A model generated the notes under the pieces. It saw only the letters and a program-made list of their open reading frames with translations, had not been told where the DNA came from and did no database searches. A stretch of DNA of 64,000 bases, taken from NCBI GenBank assembly GCA_910584055.1, contig CAJTZS010000010.1:1-64000 (forward strand), read 5' to 3'. Shown one piece after another: positions 17,006 to 26,836 of this stretch; positions within the stretch are counted from its first letter, which is position 1, and each line of letters starts with the position of its first letter. The DNA is from an uncultured Muribaculaceae bacterium. Its GTDB lineage: Bacteria; Bacteroidota; Bacteroidia; Bacteroidales; Muribaculaceae. The translations under genes were made by a program, and so were the position numbers.

Positions 17006-17950
17006 ATGTATATCAACTCAATGGGCATATATGTGCCGCAAGGAAGGGTTTCAAACGAGCACTTCTTTAACGTTAACGGTCTAACTTCCGAATGGATAGA
17101 GCAACGCACCGGTATAAAGACACGCTCAAAAGCGGCTGCTGATGAAAATGTGGATACGATGGCTATTGCAGCGATTGAAAACGCGGTCAAGACTCTTCCC
17201 TACGATGTAAAAGAGGTTGGATTGATTGTTGCTGCCCATTATTGCGCTTATGACACCGTGGCGACTGTAGCTCACAAAGCTCAGAGATATTTCGGGATTA
17301 ACGGCGCCAAGGCTGTCTATGCCTCATCTGCCTGTTCCTCATTTATCAATGGCCTTGAAATAATAGAGGGATATTTTGCGATGGGAAAGGCTGATAAGGC
17401 CCTTTTGATTTGTAGCGAACAGAACACCTATTATTCAAATGAGTCTGATCCCAAGAGCGGTCATCTCTGGGGAGATGCCGCCGTGGCTTATTTTATTTCA
17501 AAAGAGCGGCAAGACGAGAAGGATATAAAGATTCTTGATGTATACACGGAAGGCCTTGGCGATCTTGGCAAAGGCCCAGGAGGAGTCTGCCTGCGTCCGA
17601 AAGAGGACGGAATAACAATGCCCGACGGCAGGGATGTATTTATCCATGCTTGCCGATATATGATACATGCGCTCAACAATTCTTTGAAGAATGCCGGTCT
17701 TGAACGCAATGACATATCCCGGTTTATTTGTCATCAGGCAAATAAACGTATAGTAGCGCAGGTGGCTCATCAACTTGATCTTGGAATGGAGCGTTTCATC
17801 AACAATATCGAAGAACTCGGCAACACCGGTTCCGCTTCCGCGCCGTTGGTGCTTGCGCAGAATGTCGAAGGAATCGAAAAAGGGGAGAAGGTTGCCTTGA
17901 TGGTTTTCGGAGGGGGATATTCATGCGGCTGCTTTATTGTGGAGAAATAA
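17006..17950 (+). CDS. 3-oxoacyl-ACP synthase III-like condensing enzyme
   Basis: The 314-residue thiolase-fold protein has the Cys-His-Asn triad of KAS III: Cys110 in VYASSACSSFING, His243 in FICHQANKRI and Asn273 in LGNTGSASAP. FabH-type enzymes join a CoA-bound starter to malonyl-ACP. The sequence is not typical housekeeping FabH: the N-terminus MYINSMGIYVPQGRVSNEHFF and the NGLTSEWIEQRTGIKTR region suggest a side branch used for special acyl products. It lies between a TetR gene and fabG, so it may supply a regulated acyl chain. I see no acyl carrier protein gene nearby. Confidence 0.85.
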   Translation: MYINSMGIYVPQGRVSNEHFFNVNGLTSEWIEQRTGIKTRSKAAADENVDTMAIAAIENAVKTLPYDVKEVGLIVAAHYCAYDTVATVAHKAQRYFGINGAKAVYASSACSSFINGLEIIEGYFAMGKADKALLICSEQNTYYSNESDPKSGHLWGDAAVAYFISKERQDEKDIKILDVYTEGLGDLGKGPGGVCLRPKEDGITMPDGRDVFIHACRYMIHALNNSLKNAGLERNDISRFICHQANKRIVAQVAHQLDLGMERFINNIEELGNTGSASAPLVLAQNVEGIEKGEKVALMVFGGGYSCGCFIVEK

Positions 17951-17979
17951 TAACTGACCCAAAATAACATAACATATTT

Positions 17980-18726
17980 ATGAAACTTCTTGAAGGAAAG
18001 ACAGCGGTCGTAACCGGCGCTGCAAGAGGAATTGGCAAGGAAATTGCCTTGAAGTATGCATCCGAAGGATGTAACATCGCGTTTACTGATCTTGTTATTG
18101 ACGAGAACGGGAAAAAGACAGAAGAAGAGATTGCCGCATACGGCGTGAAATGTAAAGGATATGCCTCCAACGCTGCGGATTTCGCTGCTACGGAGAAGAC
18201 TGTAGAGGAAATCAAGGCAGACTTCGGCCGTATTGATATCCTCGTTAACAATGCAGGTATCACCAAAGACGGTCTCATGCTGAGAATGACAGAGCAGCAG
18301 TGGGATGCAGTGATTGCAGTCAATCTGAAATCCGCTTTCAATTATATCCATGCAGTCCTTCCGATCATGATGCGTCAGAAATCCGGCTCTATCATTAATA
18401 TGGCATCGGTTGTGGGTGTTCACGGCAATGCCGGTCAGTCTAACTATGCCGCATCCAAGGCAGGCCTTATTGCATTGGCAAAGAGTATAGCACAGGAAGT
18501 CGGTTCTCGCGGTATACGTGCGAATGCGATTGCCCCCGGATTTATCGAGACTGCAATGACGGAGGCGCTTCCTGCCGAGGTTCGCGAGGAATGGTGTAAG
18601 AAGATTCCGTTGCGCCGTGGCGGAAAAGTTGAGGACATCGCTAATGTGGCGACATTCCTGGCTTCGGATATGTCCGGTTATGTCACCGGGCAGGTTATTC
18701 AGGTTGACGGCGGTATGAACATGTAA
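17980..18726 (+). CDS. fabG: 3-oxoacyl-ACP reductase
   Basis: The 248-residue short-chain dehydrogenase has the NADPH-binding TGAARGIGKEIAL (residues about 11-23), the NNAGITKDGL motif and the Ser-Tyr-Lys catalytic set (SVVG, then YAASKAGLIAL). It ends in the FabG-like VTGQVIQVDGGMNM. It reduces 3-oxoacyl-ACP in fatty-acid elongation. It lies 29 bases after the KAS III-like gene and 3 bases before ispD. The set forms one likely operon. Confidence 0.93.
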   Translation: MKLLEGKTAVVTGAARGIGKEIALKYASEGCNIAFTDLVIDENGKKTEEEIAAYGVKCKGYASNAADFAATEKTVEEIKADFGRIDILVNNAGITKDGLMLRMTEQQWDAVIAVNLKSAFNYIHAVLPIMMRQKSGSIINMASVVGVHGNAGQSNYAASKAGLIALAKSIAQEVGSRGIRANAIAPGFIETAMTEALPAEVREEWCKKIPLRRGGKVEDIANVATFLASDMSGYVTGQVIQVDGGMNM

Positions 18727-18729
18727 TCA

Positions 18730-19425
18730 ATGAAACCGAATAAATATGCAGTGATTGTCGCCGGCGGGGAGGGAAACCGCGCCGGCGGCTCTATTCCCAA
18801 GCAATTCCAGTTATTGAAGGGAGTGCCTGTTTTGTGGTGGTCTGTAAGGGCTTTTCATGAAGAAGATCCCTCAACGAAGATTATCCTTGTGCTGCATCCC
18901 GGTTTCCTTGACGACTGGGATATAATGTTTTCCGAGCTTCCTGAGGAAGATCGGAAAATTCCGGTGCATATAAGTTGTGGAGGCCGCTCGCGCCTTGAAT
19001 CCGTGAAAAACGGACTTATGTCTGTTCCTGATGAGGATGCTCTTGTAGCTGTTCATGATGCCGCACGGCCATTGGTCACTCCGGAACTGATAGCCCGCGG
19101 GTGGGAGGCGGCCCGGCGATATAAAGCTGCTGTACCGGTAGTTCCGATGACGGATTCCATACGCCGCTTGGATGGCGATGCGAGCCAGGCAGTTCCGCGA
19201 AAGGATTATGTAAAGGTTCAGACCCCTCAGGTGTTTGACGCTTCGTTACTCAAAGCCGCATATCATCAAACTCTTGGCTCCGGCATGACTGACGATGCAT
19301 CGGTTGCGGAGGCTGCCGGACATAGTATCTGTCTTTTTGAAGGCTCACCGTATAATATGAAAATTACCGGTCCGATGGATTTGCTTGTTGCCGCCACATT
19401 GATGGATATTGCTACTTCTAAATAG
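18730..19425 (+). CDS. ispD: 2-C-methyl-D-erythritol 4-phosphate cytidylyltransferase
   Basis: The 231-residue enzyme makes CDP-ME in the non-mevalonate isoprenoid pathway. The nucleotide-binding loop reads VIVAGGEGNRAGGSIPKQFQLL, slightly different from the common AAGxGxRMG form. The family signature VHDAARPLVTPELI and the C-terminal DDASVAEAAGHSICLFEGSPYNMKIT are clear. It is closely spaced after fabG and 11 bases before recG, so it is read in the same unit. Confidence 0.94.
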   Translation: MKPNKYAVIVAGGEGNRAGGSIPKQFQLLKGVPVLWWSVRAFHEEDPSTKIILVLHPGFLDDWDIMFSELPEEDRKIPVHISCGGRSRLESVKNGLMSVPDEDALVAVHDAARPLVTPELIARGWEAARRYKAAVPVVPMTDSIRRLDGDASQAVPRKDYVKVQTPQVFDASLLKAAYHQTLGSGMTDDASVAEAAGHSICLFEGSPYNMKITGPMDLLVAATLMDIATSK

Positions 19426-19436
19426 ACTCTAAAAGC

Positions 19437-21584
19437 TTGTCTTTTCTTGACACCGACATAAAGTATTTGAAAGGGGTTGGTGATAAACGCGCCAAGCTTC
19501 TTGACACCGAACTTGAGATCCGCACGTTCGGAGATCTTTTATATACGTTCCCATATAGATATGTCGATACCAGCCGCTTCTTTAAAATATCCGAATTTTC
19601 GGGTGAAATGCCGTCTGTGCAGGTGTTGGGACGTTTTGTCGGTTTCACCACAGAAGGGGAAGGTCTGAAACAGCGGCTGAAGGCATCGTTTTATGATGGA
19701 AGTCGCTTCATGGAGGTTGTCTGGTTCTCAAAAGTAAGTTTCTTTAAAACCGCATATCAACCCGGAGTCCCTTATGTATTGTTCGGTAAACCGACGCAAT
19801 TCCGCGATGTCTGGCAGATGGCGCATCCGGAGGTGAATGCCTATGATGCCGCCAAACCTCCCCAGGGATTTCGAGGGGTCTATTCGATACCCGATAAATT
19901 GCGTAAACGCGGATACTCCACGAGATTGGTTTCGGATCTTGCGAAAAACCTTTTCAGTAATTCCCGGATAAACGAAGTCGGCGAGACTTTGCCTCCTGAA
20001 ATTGTAGGGAGGTATTCATTGATGCCCTTGCTCGAAGCTCTGTCAAACCTTCATTTCCCCCAGACTCCCGAGAGATTGCAGAAAGCGCGTGAGCGTATGA
20101 AATTCGAAGAGCTGTTTTATCTTCAGCTTCATATTTTAAGGTATTCGCGTGAACGGGGGAGGCGGATTAGAGGTCATGTGTTGACGCATATAGGGAAATA
20201 TTTCAATACGTATTACAGCAACTTCATTCCCTTTGATCTTACCGGAGCGCAGAAGAGGGTTTTAAAAGAGATCCGCAATGACATGCGCACCGGCAGGCAG
20301 ATGAACCGTCTGCTCCAGGGAGACGTAGGCAGCGGAAAGACAATGGTTGCATTCATGACGATGCTGATGGCTGCCGACAATGGCTTTCAGTCTGCGATTA
20401 TGGCGCCGACAGAGATTCTTGCCTCGCAACATTACGAGACAATACGGGACTGGGGCGACAAGATAGGGTTGAGGGTAGAGCTGCTGACAGGCAGCACGCG
20501 GACAAAAGCGCGGAAAGAGATTCACGAGGGGCTCTTGTCGGGGGATATTCATATAATAGTCGGTACGCACGCCCTGATTGAAGATAATGTGCAATTCAAG
20601 AATCTCGGACTCACCGTGATTGACGAGCAACATAGGTTCGGAGTGGCGCAGCGTGCAAAGATGTGGAAGAAAAGCCCGGTGGCTCCTCACGTTCTTGTAA
20701 TGACGGCGACCCCCATTCCGCGAACTCTCGCCATGACGGTTTACGGCGATCTTGACGTCTCGGTAATAGACGAGCTCCCTCCCGGGCGCAAACCTGTTCA
20801 GACTTATCTGAAATTTGACAATTCCCGTATGGAGGTGAACCAGCTTATCAATCGGGAGCTTAAGGCCGGGAGACAGGTTTATATTGTCTATCCTCTTGTA
20901 AAGGAGAATCCAAAACTGGAATTGAAGAGTGTGGAGGAGGGTATAGAGCGAGTGAGGGGAATGTTCCCGGATGTTAAGGTGTGCATGGTTCATGGCCAGA
21001 TGAAACCTGCGGAAAAGGATTATCAGATGGAACAGTTTGTCAGCGGGGCGGCGCGTATTCTTGTGGCAACGACTGTAATCGAAGTAGGAGTGAATGTCCC
21101 GAATGCTTCGGTGATGCTCATTGAGAATGCCGAAAGGTTCGGACTGTCGCAGCTTCACCAGTTGCGGGGAAGGGTCGGTCGCGGCGCAGATCACAGTTAC
21201 TGCATTCTTATGACTAAACATAATATTGCAGGCGACACCCGTAAACGTCTCGGGATAATGACAGAAACGTCTGATGGCTTCCTCATATCTGAAGCAGACA
21301 TGAAAATGAGGGGACCCGGCGATATGGAGGGAACCCAACAGAGTGGAATAGCGTTTAATCTAAAGATAGCAAACCTTGCGAGCGACGGGCAGATATTGAA
21401 TGTGGCACGCCAGGGGGCAGAAGCTGTGCTGAATGCCCATCCTGAGCTTTTGGAGACACCGGCATCCGGTGTGGAACAATATCCGGGAGATGAACTGCCG
21501 TTGTCGCCTGCATCCGTTAATATTGTTAGAAACGAATTGCGAATACGCTTTTTAAAGTCCTATGACTGGTCGCAGATCAGTTGA
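19437..21584 (+). CDS. recG: ATP-dependent DNA helicase RecG
   Basis: The start is a TTG at 19437; there is no ATG in frame nearby that keeps the wedge domain, and SFLDTDIKYLKGVGDKRAKLL fits the family N-terminus. The 715-residue protein reverses stalled forks and moves branched DNA. It has the OB-type wedge domain (residues about 60-160), Walker A GDVGSGKT, the DEQH box (VIDEQHRFGVAQR), motif III TATPIPRTLA, and HQLRGRVGRG in the second helicase domain. DEQH is normal for RecG. Length is normal. Confidence 0.95.
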   Translation: MSFLDTDIKYLKGVGDKRAKLLDTELEIRTFGDLLYTFPYRYVDTSRFFKISEFSGEMPSVQVLGRFVGFTTEGEGLKQRLKASFYDGSRFMEVVWFSKVSFFKTAYQPGVPYVLFGKPTQFRDVWQMAHPEVNAYDAAKPPQGFRGVYSIPDKLRKRGYSTRLVSDLAKNLFSNSRINEVGETLPPEIVGRYSLMPLLEALSNLHFPQTPERLQKARERMKFEELFYLQLHILRYSRERGRRIRGHVLTHIGKYFNTYYSNFIPFDLTGAQKRVLKEIRNDMRTGRQMNRLLQGDVGSGKTMVAFMTMLMAADNGFQSAIMAPTEILASQHYETIRDWGDKIGLRVELLTGSTRTKARKEIHEGLLSGDIHIIVGTHALIEDNVQFKNLGLTVIDEQHRFGVAQRAKMWKKSPVAPHVLVMTATPIPRTLAMTVYGDLDVSVIDELPPGRKPVQTYLKFDNSRMEVNQLINRELKAGRQVYIVYPLVKENPKLELKSVEEGIERVRGMFPDVKVCMVHGQMKPAEKDYQMEQFVSGAARILVATTVIEVGVNVPNASVMLIENAERFGLSQLHQLRGRVGRGADHSYCILMTKHNIAGDTRKRLGIMTETSDGFLISEADMKMRGPGDMEGTQQSGIAFNLKIANLASDGQILNVARQGAEAVLNAHPELLETPASGVEQYPGDELPLSPASVNIVRNELRIRFLKSYDWSQIS

Positions 21585-21605
21585 CGGTTGTAAAAAAGAG
21601 AAAAT

Positions 21606-22937
21606 ATGAGAGAAAAAGAGTTCCTTCCACTCGTGAAGGAAAAGTTGGGAATTGAAGAACTAAATCCGATGCAGCGGCAAATGATGGCTCAGGCATCGGA
21701 AACGCGAGACATAATACTGCTGTCCCCGACCGGGTCAGGAAAAACGTTGGCATTTATTTTACCGATGCTTAAGATTCTTAAACCGTCTACCGGTAGGGTG
21801 CAGGCTGTCGTAGTGGCTCCGTCGCGGGAACTGGTTATTCAGATATCAAAGATTGTGAATGCCATAGCGGCCGGATTTAAGGTTACTCAATTATATGGAG
21901 GACACAAGGTTGAGGATGAAGTGAATTCATTGTCTGCAGGCACGGATATCATCGTGGCCACTCCGGGAAGGTTGCTCGATCATATCAACCGCCGTAACAT
22001 CGATGTATTGCCCACCAGGATTCTCGTGCTCGATGAGTTTGACAAATCACTTGAGCTTGGTTTTGAAAAAGAGATGAAGAAGATTGTAGACCGGCTCAAG
22101 AACGTGAGCCGTTACATTCTGACATCGGCCACGCGTGCGGAAATCCTTCCGGATTTCTTGCGTTTGGACAATCCCGTCACTATAAATTATCTTGGAGACA
22201 ACAAAGAACTTCATTCCCGTCTCCGCGTGCACCGGGTGGATTCGGATATCAACGATAAACTCGACTCTCTTGCATCATTGTTGCGGACTCTTGCGAAAGG
22301 GGAACGCAGTGAACGTTCCATTATATTCGTAAATTATAGGGAAAGTGCAGAGCGAGTGGCGGATTATTTGAGTAAACGGGGCTTTCCTGTCGTATTATAT
22401 CATGGAGCTCTTGATCAGCATGAGAGGGAAACGGCGGTGGCAATGTTTAATAACGGCAGCCGGCCGTTGCTTGTCGCGACTGACCTTGCAGCCAGAGGGC
22501 TTGATATAGAGAACGTGAGATCCATCATACATTATCATCAGGCCTTAACCCCGGAAACATATACCCATCGTAACGGGCGGACGGCCAGGGTTGACCGGGA
22601 CGGGGATGTGTACGTGTTGGTAGGGCCGAAGGAAGATGTCAAGGAATTCACTGATTTTGACGATACTTTCTATCCGGATACGGCTGCCCCTTCTCCTGAA
22701 TTACCGGAATATGCCACAATCCGCTTTTCTGCTGGTAAAAAAGAGAAACTATCCAAAGGGGATATTGTAGGATTCCTGGTGAAGGAGGGAGGCGCGGACG
22801 CCCAAGGTATCGGAAAGATAGACATTTATGACCATTATTCCCTTGTGGCCGTACCTTTCGGTAAGGTAGAGGATATTCTCCGTAATATCAAGGGGAAGAA
22901 AATCAAAGGAGAGAAAAGATTGGTTTCATTGTTGTGA
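21606..22937 (+). CDS. DEAD-box-type RNA helicase with DEFD box
   Basis: The 443-residue protein has all superfamily 2 motifs: PTGSGKTLAF, APSRELVIQI, ATPGRLLDHI, motif II, SAT, VATDLAARGLDI and HRNGRTARVDRDG. Motif II reads D143-E144-F145-D146, not DEAD, and motif VI ends RTAR, not RTGR. The C-terminal 80 residues look like a DbpA-type RNA-binding domain (IRFSAGKKEKLSKGDIVGFLVKEG), which in DbpA binds 23S rRNA helix 92. A role in ribosome assembly is inferred. It follows recG by 21 bases. Confidence 0.88.
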   Translation: MREKEFLPLVKEKLGIEELNPMQRQMMAQASETRDIILLSPTGSGKTLAFILPMLKILKPSTGRVQAVVVAPSRELVIQISKIVNAIAAGFKVTQLYGGHKVEDEVNSLSAGTDIIVATPGRLLDHINRRNIDVLPTRILVLDEFDKSLELGFEKEMKKIVDRLKNVSRYILTSATRAEILPDFLRLDNPVTINYLGDNKELHSRLRVHRVDSDINDKLDSLASLLRTLAKGERSERSIIFVNYRESAERVADYLSKRGFPVVLYHGALDQHERETAVAMFNNGSRPLLVATDLAARGLDIENVRSIIHYHQALTPETYTHRNGRTARVDRDGDVYVLVGPKEDVKEFTDFDDTFYPDTAAPSPELPEYATIRFSAGKKEKLSKGDIVGFLVKEGGADAQGIGKIDIYDHYSLVAVPFGKVEDILRNIKGKKIKGEKRLVSLL

Positions 22938-22962
22938 CTGTGGCGATTTTTTCGTAACTTTG
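22931..22962 (+). promoter_or_regulatory. Promoter of nifJ
   Basis: GTTG (22931-22934), 20 bases and TAACTTTG (22955-22962) match the Bacteroidetes promoter with one change in the -33 box. The leader to the ATG at 23081 is about 110 bases, with no further feature recognised. Confidence 0.65.
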
Positions 22963-23080
22963 TGGCTTAAAATGAACGCATCTAAATAGTTTCTACTTAC
23001 ATTGAATCTTGTTTTTTATTTAGAGCGGTTATGTAAGAGAGGTAAAAGAAGAGATAACTCAAAATTAATCGATTATAACT

Positions 23081-26000
23081 ATGAGCAAAACAAAGAAGTT
23101 TCTGACATGCGACGGCAATCAGGCCGCAGCGCATATCAGTTATATGTTTAGCGAAGTAGCCGCGATCTATCCCATCACCCCGTCGTCGACGATGGCAGAG
23201 TATGTGGATGATTGGTCGGCAGCCGGACGAAAGAACATCTTCGGCGAGACAGTATTGGTTCAGGAGATGCAGAGCGAGGGTGGAGCGGCAGGTGCCGTTC
23301 ACGGGTCATTGCAGTCCGGAGCCCTTACCACAACCTATACTGCTTCCCAGGGGCTTCTTCTGATGATCCCCAATATGTATAAGATTGCCGGTGAATTGCT
23401 CCCCTGTGTATTCCACGTTTCAGCACGTACACTTGCATCTCATGCACTCAGTATCTTCGGTGATCATCAAGATGTCATGTCTGCACGTCAGACAGGTTTC
23501 GCCATGTTCTGCGAAGGTTCTGTCCAGGAAGTTATGGATCTTGCTGCCGTGGCTCATCTTTCTTCAATAAAAGGTCGCGTGCCTTTCATCAATTTCTTCG
23601 ACGGCTTCCGCACGTCGCATGAGATTCAGAAAATAGAAGCCCTCAGCGAAGAAGATCTTGCTCCGCTTTTGGATCGCGAAGCACTTGCCGAATTCCGTCA
23701 GCGCGCCCTAAATCCTGATAAGCCTGTAGCACGCGGCATGGCCGAGAATCCCGACGTGTTCTTCCAGCACCGCGAGGCAAGCAATCCTTATTATAATGCT
23801 ATCCCTGAAATAGTTGAGAACTATGTTAAGGAGATAAACAAGATTACCGGCCGCAATTACGGTCTTTTCGATTATTATGGCGATCCCGAGGCTGAGCGCG
23901 TGATTATCGCGATGGGCAGTGTCACCGAATGTATCAAGGAGGTGATTGACAATCTCCGCGCCAAAGGTGAGAAGGTCGGTGTTGTATGCGTGCACCTCTA
24001 CCGTCCTTTCTCGGCGAAACATTTCCTCGCTGCCGTTCCCGCCACTGCGAAACGCATCGCAGTGCTTGACCGCACTAAAGAACCCGGCGCAAACGGTGAG
24101 CCTCTATATCTTGACGTTAAGGATTGCTTCTATGGCAAGGAGAACGCTCCTCTAATTGTTGGCGGTCGCTATGGCCTCAGCTCGAAAGATACGACTCCGG
24201 CCCAGATATTCGAGGTTTACGAGAACTTGAACCTCCCCGAGCCTAAGAACCATTTCACAATCGGTATCGTTGATGACGTTACTTTCCATTCCCTACCGGT
24301 AGGCCCGGAAATCAACGTGGGCGGTAAAGGCATGTTCCAGGCTAAGTTCTATGGCCTCGGTGCTGACGGAACTGTGGGTGCGAACAAGAACTCTGTAAAA
24401 ATAATCGGTGACAACACGGATAAATACTGTCAGGCTTATTTCGCGTATGACTCTAAGAAATCCGGTGGTTTCACATGTTCTCACCTCCGTTTCGGTGACG
24501 AGCCGATTCGTTCCACATATCTTGTGAACACGCCAAACTTCGTGGCTTGCCACGTTCAGGCTTATCTTCACATGTATGATGTTGTCCGCGGCCTCCAGCC
24601 TAACGGCACGTTCCTCCTTAACACTATCTGGGAGGGTGAAGAGCTTGCCAAGAACCTTCCGAACAAGGTGAAACGCTATTTCGCGCAGAATAATATTTCG
24701 GTATATTACATCAATGCCACGAAGATAGCTCAGGAGATTGGTCTGGGCAACCGCACGAACACCATCCTTCAGAGTGCATTCTTCCGTATAACAGAGGTGA
24801 TACCCGTAGATCTCGCCGTGGAGCAGATGAAGAAATTCATCCAGAAATCATATGGCAAGAAGGGTGAGAATGTCGTGAATATGAACTATGCCGCTGTTGA
24901 CCGCGGCGGTGAGTATCACAAACTTGATGTCGACCAGGCATGGGCAAATCTTGAGGATGAGCCGGCAAAGGCTACGGATGCACCCGAGTTCATTACAAAC
25001 GTCGTGCACACTATCAACGCTCAGGACGGAGACTTGCTTCCTGTCAGCACCTTCGCAGACCGTGCCGACGGCACATGGCAGCAGGGGACAGCCGCCTACG
25101 AGAAACGTGGTGTCGCCGCTTTCGTCCCCGAATGGAATCCGGAGAACTGTATCCAGTGTAACAAATGTTCTTACGTATGTCCTCACGCTTGCATCCGTCC
25201 GTTCGTGCTGACACCGGAAGAGGCTGCGGCAGCCCCATTTGGCGAGGAGCATTCGATTCCGGCTATCGGCAAGACATTCACCGGGATGCGTTTCGTTCAG
25301 CAGGTTGACGTGCTCGACTGTCTCGGTTGTGGCAACTGTGCCGATGTTTGCCCCGGCAAGAAAGGTGAGAAAGCCCTCAGGATGGTTCCGGAAGAGAGCC
25401 AGCTTCCGCAGCAGGAGAATTGGGATTGGCTTGTCAAGAATGTCAAGAGCAAAGCTGATCTCGTCGATATCACGCTCAATGCCAAGAACAGCCAGTTCGC
25501 GCAGCCTCTCTTCGAGTTCTCCGGTGCTTGCTCCGGTTGTGGCGAGACTCCTTACCTGAAGCTCATATCCCAGCTTTACGGCAACCATCAGATGGTGGCA
25601 AACGCTACGGGTTGCTCTTCAATATATTCCGGCTCCGTTCCTTCCACTCCTTATACAACAGACGAAAACGGTCATGGTCCGGCATGGGCTAACTCGCTGT
25701 TCGAAGATTTCTGCGAGTTCGGACTCGGAATGTATCTCGGATATGAGAAGATGCGTGCACGCCTCGAAGACATTTGCAAGAAACTCGAGGCTGACGCTGA
25801 TGCGCCGCAGGCTTTGCGCGATGCCGCCAAGAACTGGTATGAAAATCGCGAAGACGCTAAGCTTTCTCATAATTATGGCTACGATTTCGCAGAGGAGGCA
25901 AAGAAATATGCCGACAAATGCGACACATGCAGGACAATTGTGGATTTGCGTCACTATATGACAAAACGCAGCCAGTGGATTGTCGGTGGTGACGGTGCAA

Positions 26001-26671
26001 GCTACGACATAGGTTTCGGAGGCCTTGACCATGTAATCGCATCCGGCAAGAATGTCAATATCCTCGTCCTCGACACCGAGGTTTATTCAAACACGGGCGG
26101 TCAGTCATCCAAGTCAACACCTATCGGTGCAATCGCCAAGTTTGCTGCGGCGGGTAAGAGAATCCGTAAGAAAGATCTCGGACTTATCGCAACAACATAT
26201 GGTTATGTTTATGTAGCACAGGTTGCCATGGGTGCGGACAACGCTCAGACCCTTAAGGCTATCCGCGAGGCAGAGGCATACGATGGACCTTCATTGGTGA
26301 TTGCATATGCTCCTTGTATCAACCATGGTATCAAGAAAGGTATGGGTAAGAGCCAGGAAGAGGAGAAAGAGGCGGTAGAATGCGGTTACTGGCATCTCTG
26401 GCGCTACAACCCTGCATTGGAGGCAGAGGGAAAGAATCCGTTCTCGCTCGACTCAAAGGAACCGGACTGGAGCAAGTTCGAAGACTTCCTCAAAGGAGAG
26501 GTTCGTTTCGCATCGCTTTATAAGATGTTCCCGCAGGATGCTGATGAACTATTCAAGGCAGCGAAGGCGAATGCCCAGTGGCGTTACAATAACTACAAGC
26601 GTCTGTCGCTTCAGAACTGGGGTACTGATCCGGAGTTGACACCTGAAGAGGAGGCACTCCGCAAGATGTGA
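23081..26671 (+). CDS. nifJ: Pyruvate:ferredoxin (flavodoxin) oxidoreductase
   Basis: The 1196-residue single-chain enzyme converts pyruvate and CoA to acetyl-CoA and CO2 and reduces ferredoxin, a core reaction of anaerobic energy metabolism. The domain order is normal: domain I with YPITPSSTMAEYVDDW (pyruvate site), domain II near residues 260-415, then the gamma-like domain. Two 4Fe-4S clusters lie in CIQCNKCSYVCPHACIRP and CLGCGNCADVCPG. The TPP domain starts at FSGACSGCGETPYLKL and includes GDGASYDIGFGGLDHV and the NTGGQSSKSTPIGA loop. It has its own promoter and a strong terminator, and codon use suggests high expression. Confidence 0.97.
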   Translation: MSKTKKFLTCDGNQAAAHISYMFSEVAAIYPITPSSTMAEYVDDWSAAGRKNIFGETVLVQEMQSEGGAAGAVHGSLQSGALTTTYTASQGLLLMIPNMYKIAGELLPCVFHVSARTLASHALSIFGDHQDVMSARQTGFAMFCEGSVQEVMDLAAVAHLSSIKGRVPFINFFDGFRTSHEIQKIEALSEEDLAPLLDREALAEFRQRALNPDKPVARGMAENPDVFFQHREASNPYYNAIPEIVENYVKEINKITGRNYGLFDYYGDPEAERVIIAMGSVTECIKEVIDNLRAKGEKVGVVCVHLYRPFSAKHFLAAVPATAKRIAVLDRTKEPGANGEPLYLDVKDCFYGKENAPLIVGGRYGLSSKDTTPAQIFEVYENLNLPEPKNHFTIGIVDDVTFHSLPVGPEINVGGKGMFQAKFYGLGADGTVGANKNSVKIIGDNTDKYCQAYFAYDSKKSGGFTCSHLRFGDEPIRSTYLVNTPNFVACHVQAYLHMYDVVRGLQPNGTFLLNTIWEGEELAKNLPNKVKRYFAQNNISVYYINATKIAQEIGLGNRTNTILQSAFFRITEVIPVDLAVEQMKKFIQKSYGKKGENVVNMNYAAVDRGGEYHKLDVDQAWANLEDEPAKATDAPEFITNVVHTINAQDGDLLPVSTFADRADGTWQQGTAAYEKRGVAAFVPEWNPENCIQCNKCSYVCPHACIRPFVLTPEEAAAAPFGEEHSIPAIGKTFTGMRFVQQVDVLDCLGCGNCADVCPGKKGEKALRMVPEESQLPQQENWDWLVKNVKSKADLVDITLNAKNSQFAQPLFEFSGACSGCGETPYLKLISQLYGNHQMVANATGCSSIYSGSVPSTPYTTDENGHGPAWANSLFEDFCEFGLGMYLGYEKMRARLEDICKKLEADADAPQALRDAAKNWYENREDAKLSHNYGYDFAEEAKKYADKCDTCRTIVDLRHYMTKRSQWIVGGDGASYDIGFGGLDHVIASGKNVNILVLDTEVYSNTGGQSSKSTPIGAIAKFAAAGKRIRKKDLGLIATTYGYVYVAQVAMGADNAQTLKAIREAEAYDGPSLVIAYAPCINHGIKKGMGKSQEEEKEAVECGYWHLWRYNPALEAEGKNPFSLDSKEPDWSKFEDFLKGEVRFASLYKMFPQDADELFKAAKANAQWRYNNYKRLSLQNWGTDPELTPEEEALRKM

Positions 26672-26705
26672 TACATTTTCACATATTAACATATTTATGC
26701 CGTTT

Positions 26706-26742
26706 AAGGAACCGTCCACTAAAATGGACGGTTCCTTTTTTT
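26706..26742 (+). terminator. Strong intrinsic terminator after nifJ
   Basis: AAGGAACCGTCCA (26706-26718) and TGGACGGTTCCTT (26725-26737) make a perfect 13-base stem with a six-base loop, followed by a run of seven T. It isolates nifJ from the glycan locus that follows. Confidence 0.93.
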
Positions 26743-26836
26743 ATAAAATTTTCATAAAAAAAGTTGATAAATGTGAGTATATAAATTTCATTATTAACTC
26801 TTAGTTGTGTTTAAATATTCTTAAAATTTATACTAC

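Noticed and set aside
20262..21338. Long antisense open frame (358 codons) within recG
   Set aside because: It lies fully inside a well-supported gene, its product is rich in His, Arg and Cys with no domain, and it has no promoter or spacing typical of a gene.
22963..23080. Riboswitch in the nifJ leader
   Set aside because: The 118-base leader shows no recognisable conserved core, although a short structured RNA cannot be excluded.
24848..25588. Antisense open frame in nifJ (246 codons)
   Set aside because: It is a shadow of the codon bias of nifJ, with no recognisable protein features.
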